The position numbers were made by a program, and so were the translations under genes. DNA of 64,000 nt from Laguncularia racemosa (Eukaryota; Streptophyta; Magnoliopsida; Myrtales; Combretaceae), in NCBI GenBank assembly GCA_037954665.1, contig JBBMOL010000021.1:3968001-4032000 (forward strand). The letters run 5' to 3'. This document shows, in pieces, positions 59,449 through 64,000 of the stretch; positions within the stretch are counted from its first letter, which is position 1, and each line of letters starts with the position of its first letter. The notes beneath the pieces are model-generated. The model was not told the DNA's origin, searched no databases, and saw only the letters and a program-made list of their open reading frames with translations.

Positions 59449-60128
59449 TCTCCTCGGGCTTTTGAAAGATTTGCCCTCAAATCTAGTCGATCAATTGTGG
59501 AACTGAACCCTAATATCTCTGTTGTCTTACTCTTTCGACTAACAATGGTAGTGGATGGATTTCTGATCTGTTTCTGAAACCCCTAGACCTCAGATGGAGT
59601 CATCGGTAATAAAACTATGCGTGACTCGCCCATGCTGAACATGTAGGTATTTTCAAACCCATCATGTATCACTCGTCGATCATATAACCAAGGCCGACCC
59701 AATAGTAAATGGAATGCATGCATAGGGATTATATCACGCAGGATCTCATCATGATAATTCTGCCTGACTTTCACAGGAACCTTTGCCCTAAGGGTAACAG
59801 GCATACTACCTCTATTATCCAGCCAATGCAAGTGATAAGGACTAGGGTGTGGGATAGTAGACAGTTGTAATTTATCTTCCAGCGCAGTAGATATAACATT
59901 TGTGCAACTACCACTATTGATGATGAGTACACAAAGGTTATCTCTGATTCTGCAAGAGGTGTGAAATATGTTCTCCCTCTGGATATCACCGGTATTAGGA
60001 GATATAGATAAAGCCCTGCGTAAAACATTAAGGGATAGATATTTTCCTCCTGTATGCTCCTCAGGTGCGTTTGCAGTCTGATCATCATAATATTCATACA
60101 GTGCTGTTGGTAGATCTGTAGGTTCAAT
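59449..60128 (-). pseudogene. Element B aspartic protease and tail
   Basis: Retropepsin-like domain broken by a frameshift near 59800. The active site reads LIINSGSCTNVIS: the catalytic Asp is Asn (GAT to AAT), so the enzyme would be dead. The LLLGRPWLYDRRV motif lies near 59695. The tail continues to DRLDLRANLSKARGDDG and across the polypurine tract (59449-59457) about 14 codons into the LTR, a clearer version of the CRM-like arrangement than in element A. Confidence 0.75.
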
Positions 60129-61341
60129 CTAATCATGATCAGACTCATTATCCTCCCCAGTGTCTTCCATAATAGTCATCACTCTCTTATTTGGACACTG
60201 CGCAGCCATATGCCCAAATCTCATGCATTTAAAGCATTTTATCTGGAGCGATTTCCCATTAGTAGATCCGGGAACAGTTTGCCTCGTTTCTGGGGCCATG
60301 ACCTCTTTACCCTTCCCAATGGGTAAATTTTCTCTCATAATGGTTGGGGTAGTAGTGTCCATTGCCTTTACTCCCTCACCTACCACCTTTGTTCCCCCTG
60401 ATCGACTACCAACCGATATGGGTCTATTAACAGTACTAGGCCTATTGCTCGGAGCCCTAAAGAAGTTGGACCTCCTTTGTCTCTTTACTTTTAAGGCCAA
60501 CTGAATAGCCTCATCAAGTGTATTATAGCACTGTAGTTTAACAATACACGCTATTTCATATTTTAGACCTGAGACAAAACGTGCTATAGTTTGTTCTGGA
60601 GGCTCAACAGACCTACACCTAATCATAAGGGTCTCAAACTCCTACACATAATCACCCACTGTTTTGCCTCCTTGCCTCAATGTTTACAGTCGCATAAACA
60701 GCTCCTGTTTGTAGTGCTCAAGAATGAACCTTTTCCTCAGTAATCTTTTCATGTCCCTCCAGGTCTGAACTTCAGCCTCTCCATCCCGATGCCTACTAAT
60801 AATCAGATTCTTCCACTAGAGTGCAGCGTATCCTACAAACTCAACAGTAGCCAATCGGACCCTGGTACTGTCATCGATCTCATAACATTCAAAGAGACCA
60901 TCGACTTTGTCCTCCCAGTCTAAGTATTCATCTACTGATCCCTTGCCATCATAGGATGGCATCTGTAGTTTCACATATTCCAAAACCCCGAGGTAGCCTG
61001 AAATCCCTATTCTGATTTGGGTTTGCTCCAAAATTATCATCCCTTTCATCCTTGTATGGAAGATGCTCCTCACCCATCCTTCTAATCAAATTCCCATCTC
61101 CCATTACACTATCTTGATGAGGATTTTGTGGAGCTACTCGAGGTGGTGCCGGTTGGTTTACCACTGGTGGTTGTGGTAATGTCATTTTGTCAACTCTAGT
61201 TACTAGTGTAGCAACTATGGTAGTAAGATCCTAGAGTTGTTCTTCCAAAGTTCTCCTACCTACCACATTACGACCCTGACTTTCACCAACCTGACTATTG
61301 GCTTCATCACCAATTCCCCCATTCACACTGTCATTTGACAT
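60129..61341 (-). pseudogene. gag: Element B gag (broken)
   Basis: Start at 61341 (MSNDSVNGG), matching element A. Order: polar N-terminus, TAG in EEQL(stop)DLTT, proline-rich segment, a frameshift near 60960, the gag core with LQMPSYDGKGSVDEYLDWED, TAG for Trp near 60818, TAA near 60687, TAG near 60642, then an intact stretch to the CCHC knuckle (CFKCMRFGHMAAQC, about 60190-60235) and TAG at 60129. The last two TAGs occur at the same places in element A. Confidence 0.78.
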
Positions 61342-62233
61342 AGTTGTGGACTCCCGTATACTGATCCTCAAAACAATTTGAATCAAGGACACACTCCACT
61401 ACTACACTTCCCTTAACTTCACACAATAACAACTACAAAAAAGACAAACAAACAAACCCACTTAACTTTACAATTATGTTATTGCAACTCATGTGTAATA
61501 CTCTTCTCCACAAAACGTCACAACAACACGGTGTAACAAATTTAACTTCCACAAGCCACTCCATGACAACACACAAGTAACAACGACAATAAAGATGAGT
61601 TACTTCTATGGCAACAACACAAGTGGTATTAATAACAAGTAGACTTCCACTTCCATGGCAAAGAATGACAACAAAGGACAAATATGTTACTTTCCACAAA
61701 TGTATTCCAAATTCCACAATAGGCAGCAACTTCAAATTGAAATTCAAGCCGCTTTACTAATTGCAAGTCTTCTTCAATTGGTAAGCAATGAATTCAAATT
61801 CAAATAGCACTCATTAACTCCCACAAATTAATGGCATGTGTTTGAATTCAAATAAATTCCTTACTAATCAAAACTCAATGTAAATTATACTTCTCTAATT
61901 CACAATTACACAATAGAAGTCACAACAACAATCTACACATCCTCTTTCATGCCACAACAAGCCACGGCAAGGATTGGTAAGTTTTCAAGTTCAAAAGTTG
62001 TTGAAATAAATAACACTTCTATGCTTCTGCCCTTCCACGAAAATTATTGATCATAAGATGATACAATAACCCTTCCAATCCAACTCCAACAAACAGCAAA
62101 TTAAATTCCAAGCCAAGGTAATTTCGCAAACTCAAAACCACAACAACAACATAATTTACGGTTTTCACTTGATCAACCCTAATTGATAATTAATTCCACA
62201 AAATCAAATACAACCAATCCCTTCTCTCAACAT
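61342..62233 (-). other. Element B leader
   Basis: Non-coding region between primer site and gag. A 104-residue minus-strand frame at 61433-61747 has no known motif and lies in the leader, so it is not called. Repeats of aattcaaattcaaat type near 61790-61855. Confidence 0.45.
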
Positions 62234-62252
62234 GTGCTCTGACACCAAAACA
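62234..62252 (-). promoter_or_regulatory. Element B primer-binding site
   Basis: Minus-strand tgttttggtgtcagagcac next to the 5' LTR; initiator-Met type with one change. Confidence 0.75.
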
Positions 62253-63448
62253 AGATGTGCCTAAAACCAAGATTAAGCATATACAAAAACCAATTTGAAA
62301 GACAAACAAACAATATCAATCAAACTGGTCTCAATCACATGAACAATGGTGTCAAATCTCAATGTTTATAACCAATTCTTCCAATGAGGATGTGATCAAT
62401 CTTAAGTATCCAAATTAGATTACTCTGATACCAAAAGATGATGTGCTCAAAACCACTTTCAAGCACAATCAAATAACTCAAGAAAACAAACTCAAAAGCA
62501 ATCACAAAACCGGTTCCAAAAGGGTAAAATTGCGTGATCCCTAGTGAAGGTGCAATGAAATCCAAATACTCAATGATGCAATTATGATACCACAATAATA
62601 ATCTCTTCTAACATCACACTAATCACATATAATCCCACGTGAATAATTCACAATCTCGAATAATTCTTCAATTCTAAGAACCCCTTTCCACAAGTGATAA
62701 TCAAGTTTCAAGAAGTAATCTTAAAGGAAGAACCGAATTCAAATGCAAAGTATCTCAATTAAGCACAAGAATTCGAAAATAATAGAAAGCAAATCTGTCC
62801 AAGAACTATCTCAATTCACCCCTAGATATGACACACTAGAGAAGAAAAGAAATCACAACAAAGTGAAATTGATATTACTCACAATTTCAAGGTGTTGCAC
62901 TCGCTACAATTTCAACTCTTGGGATTGAAATTGATAAGAGTTTTGAACTAAGAAAAGAACCCTAATTCACACGTGAAATGTATCTCTCAATTCTGCAAAA
63001 TATAGCCTCCTCAAACCCTCTCTGAAGCAAATATTTATACTTGCTATTCCTAGGGTTAAAAAGTGCTCAAAATTACAAGTTTGCCACTTTTAAGGTGGCT
63101 AATCCTAAATGAAGATTACAAGGAAATAAAAGTATCCTAAAACCAAAATACAACCAAAATAGTTCATAAAACAATTACAAGATACAAAATAACATAAGTC
63201 TTTATGATCCAATGCCTCGAAATAGAAAACAATTGCAGCGGGTCTTTAATTATCATCCTGAAAAATGTTCTGTGTCCAACAGGAGTTGTAGGACATATTG
63301 GCATCCCATGGAGAATTATCATTGTACCTGTAAGATTATTCTCAAATTTTTTATTAAAAATAAAGATATAAGGTAAAATATGAGCAATTTGGATCATCAT
63401 CTAAATTGGGTTCTAAAAAGGTCGACAGTATCAGAAATTTTCCCATCA
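62253..63448 (-). repeat. Element B 5' LTR (long form)
   Basis: Pairs with 58254-59448 with modest divergence. Embedded terminus at 62439 after gataccaaaaga, 186 bp from the outer end. The outer + strand end reads agatgtgcc where tgatgtgcc is expected. Confidence 0.88.
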
Positions 63449-63453
63449 TAGTA

Positions 63454-64000
63454 GCTATAGCCCTTAGAACTTATTACAACATGCTATAGATGACCCTCCT
63501 CCCAATAGGAATCCCCAGAAATGAAGGCTCTAAAATGCTTTTGGATACACAGTGTTATAGTTTTCCTTCCTATTGCTCCAATAGTTTGCAAGCCATTTAA
63601 CCTCCATTGTATTGTTTTGGGTGCATTTCCAAGACCTTCAGCCTATCTTGCATCCAGCTCCACCATTTGACCAACTCTCATGAAAATCTTCGATTCTCAA
63701 ATCCATTAAGCATATAGTTGCAAACAAAAGAATGCACAGCAAAAGATAGGTTCCAGCCAATTTGATGTACAAGGTATTAAGTCTAGAAACTTTATCTTAA
63801 TCTAACAAGTAACAAACCTCATTGCATCCGGTTCTTAATAAAAGACTAATAATCTACAAGAGGTCGCCATCACAAGAAGTTATAGCCAACCAACCATTGC
63901 ACCATAAAAAGTTGAAAGCTTGATTGCCCGGTATCCTCTTAATCCCTTTTTTATCAAGAATCATCTGGCAAGCGACTTTCTCATCATGGCCATAACTCCT
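63454..64000 (-). pseudogene. Myosin XI relic, motor end and IQ neck
   Basis: The minus strand from the window edge reads SYGHDEKVACQMILDKKGIK (about 63995-63935), matching the end of the class XI motor domain. After about 240 bp, probably an intron remnant, it reads KIFMRVGQMVELDAR, a TAG, then AEGLGNAPKTIQ (about 63690-63600), and an IQ-like IQKHFRAFISGDSYW (about 63530-63490). This is the converter-to-neck transition (KTKVFLRAGQMAELDARRAE..LGNAA type). Many IQ repeats and part of the coiled coil are missing before the sequence resumes beyond element B at 58253. The upstream gene continues outside the window, so whether the rest is intact is unknown. Confidence 0.82.

Larger units (their letters stand above)
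58254..63448 (-). mobile_element. Element B: non-autonomous LTR retrotransposon (gag-protease only)
   Basis: 5195 bp, LTRs 58254-59448 and 62253-63448, exact duplication tagta (58249-58253 and 63449-63453). Same gene content as element A on the opposite strand: leader, gag, protease, short tail into the polypurine tract. No reverse transcriptase or integrase. LTRs have the long form with an embedded terminus and primer site. Inserted in a myosin XI relic. Confidence 0.9.

Noticed and set aside
61433..61747. 104-residue Cys/Val-rich minus-strand frame
   Set aside because: Lies in the element B leader before gag; no counterpart frame in element A and no recognised domain.

Overview
The window is plant nuclear DNA, AT-rich and built almost entirely of nested LTR retrotransposons. 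A flowering plant is indicated by the element types (CRM-like chromoviruses, an Athila-type gag-protease element, a Tekay/Del-type integrase relic), by initiator-Met and tRNA-Asp primer sites, and by two broken plant gene pieces: class XI myosin, and a DRD1/CLSY-type SNF2 ATPase. I cannot name the species. I see no intact host gene, no rRNA or tRNA gene and no CRISPR array. Nearly all open frames are retroelement pieces or low-complexity noise.

Layout. 1-2625: an old LTR end, repeat K and AT-rich DNA. 2629-8892: a MITE-like element (TAA duplication) split by non-autonomous gag-protease element A (3235-8771, duplication cttat). 8896-13399: intergenic DNA, a 113-bp hairpin, a decayed LTR piece, solo LTR D (11593-12800) and a second copy of K. 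13400-24071: element C (minus; duplication ataag), whose 5' LTR is split by CRM-like element 1 (18094-23883). 24689-30690: two diverged copies of repeat J, the second split by solo LTR E (26530-27997, ttatc) and solo LTR F (28365-29357, gttga). 30706-53480: old Tekay/Del-like element N (minus), whose 3' LTR is split by a giant solo LTR, H (31309-50526, about 5.5 kb net). H is itself split by Athila-type element G (33477-40604, gggtg) and CRM-like element 2 (43116-49662, ttgtg/tcgcg). 54417 to about 56420 (perhaps 57093): another LTR, I. 57897-64000: a myosin XI relic on the minus strand, cut by element B (58254-63448, tagta).

How the parts relate. A, B and C, and probably solo LTRs D, E and F, look like one non-autonomous family parasitic on CRM-type elements. 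They share initiator-Met primer sites and the coding segment that runs across the polypurine tract into the 3' LTR, but have lost reverse transcriptase, RNase H and integrase. Their LTR ends are unusual. Several contain a second, internal copy of [LTR end + primer-binding site], C shows that the inner copy was really used, and F carries six tandem 52-bp copies of this module. In-frame stops in the elements are mostly TAG at expected Gln or Trp codons, as expected from deamination of methylated cytosines. The most unexpected cargo is a fragment of an RNA-directed-DNA-methylation SNF2 ATPase inside LTR H.
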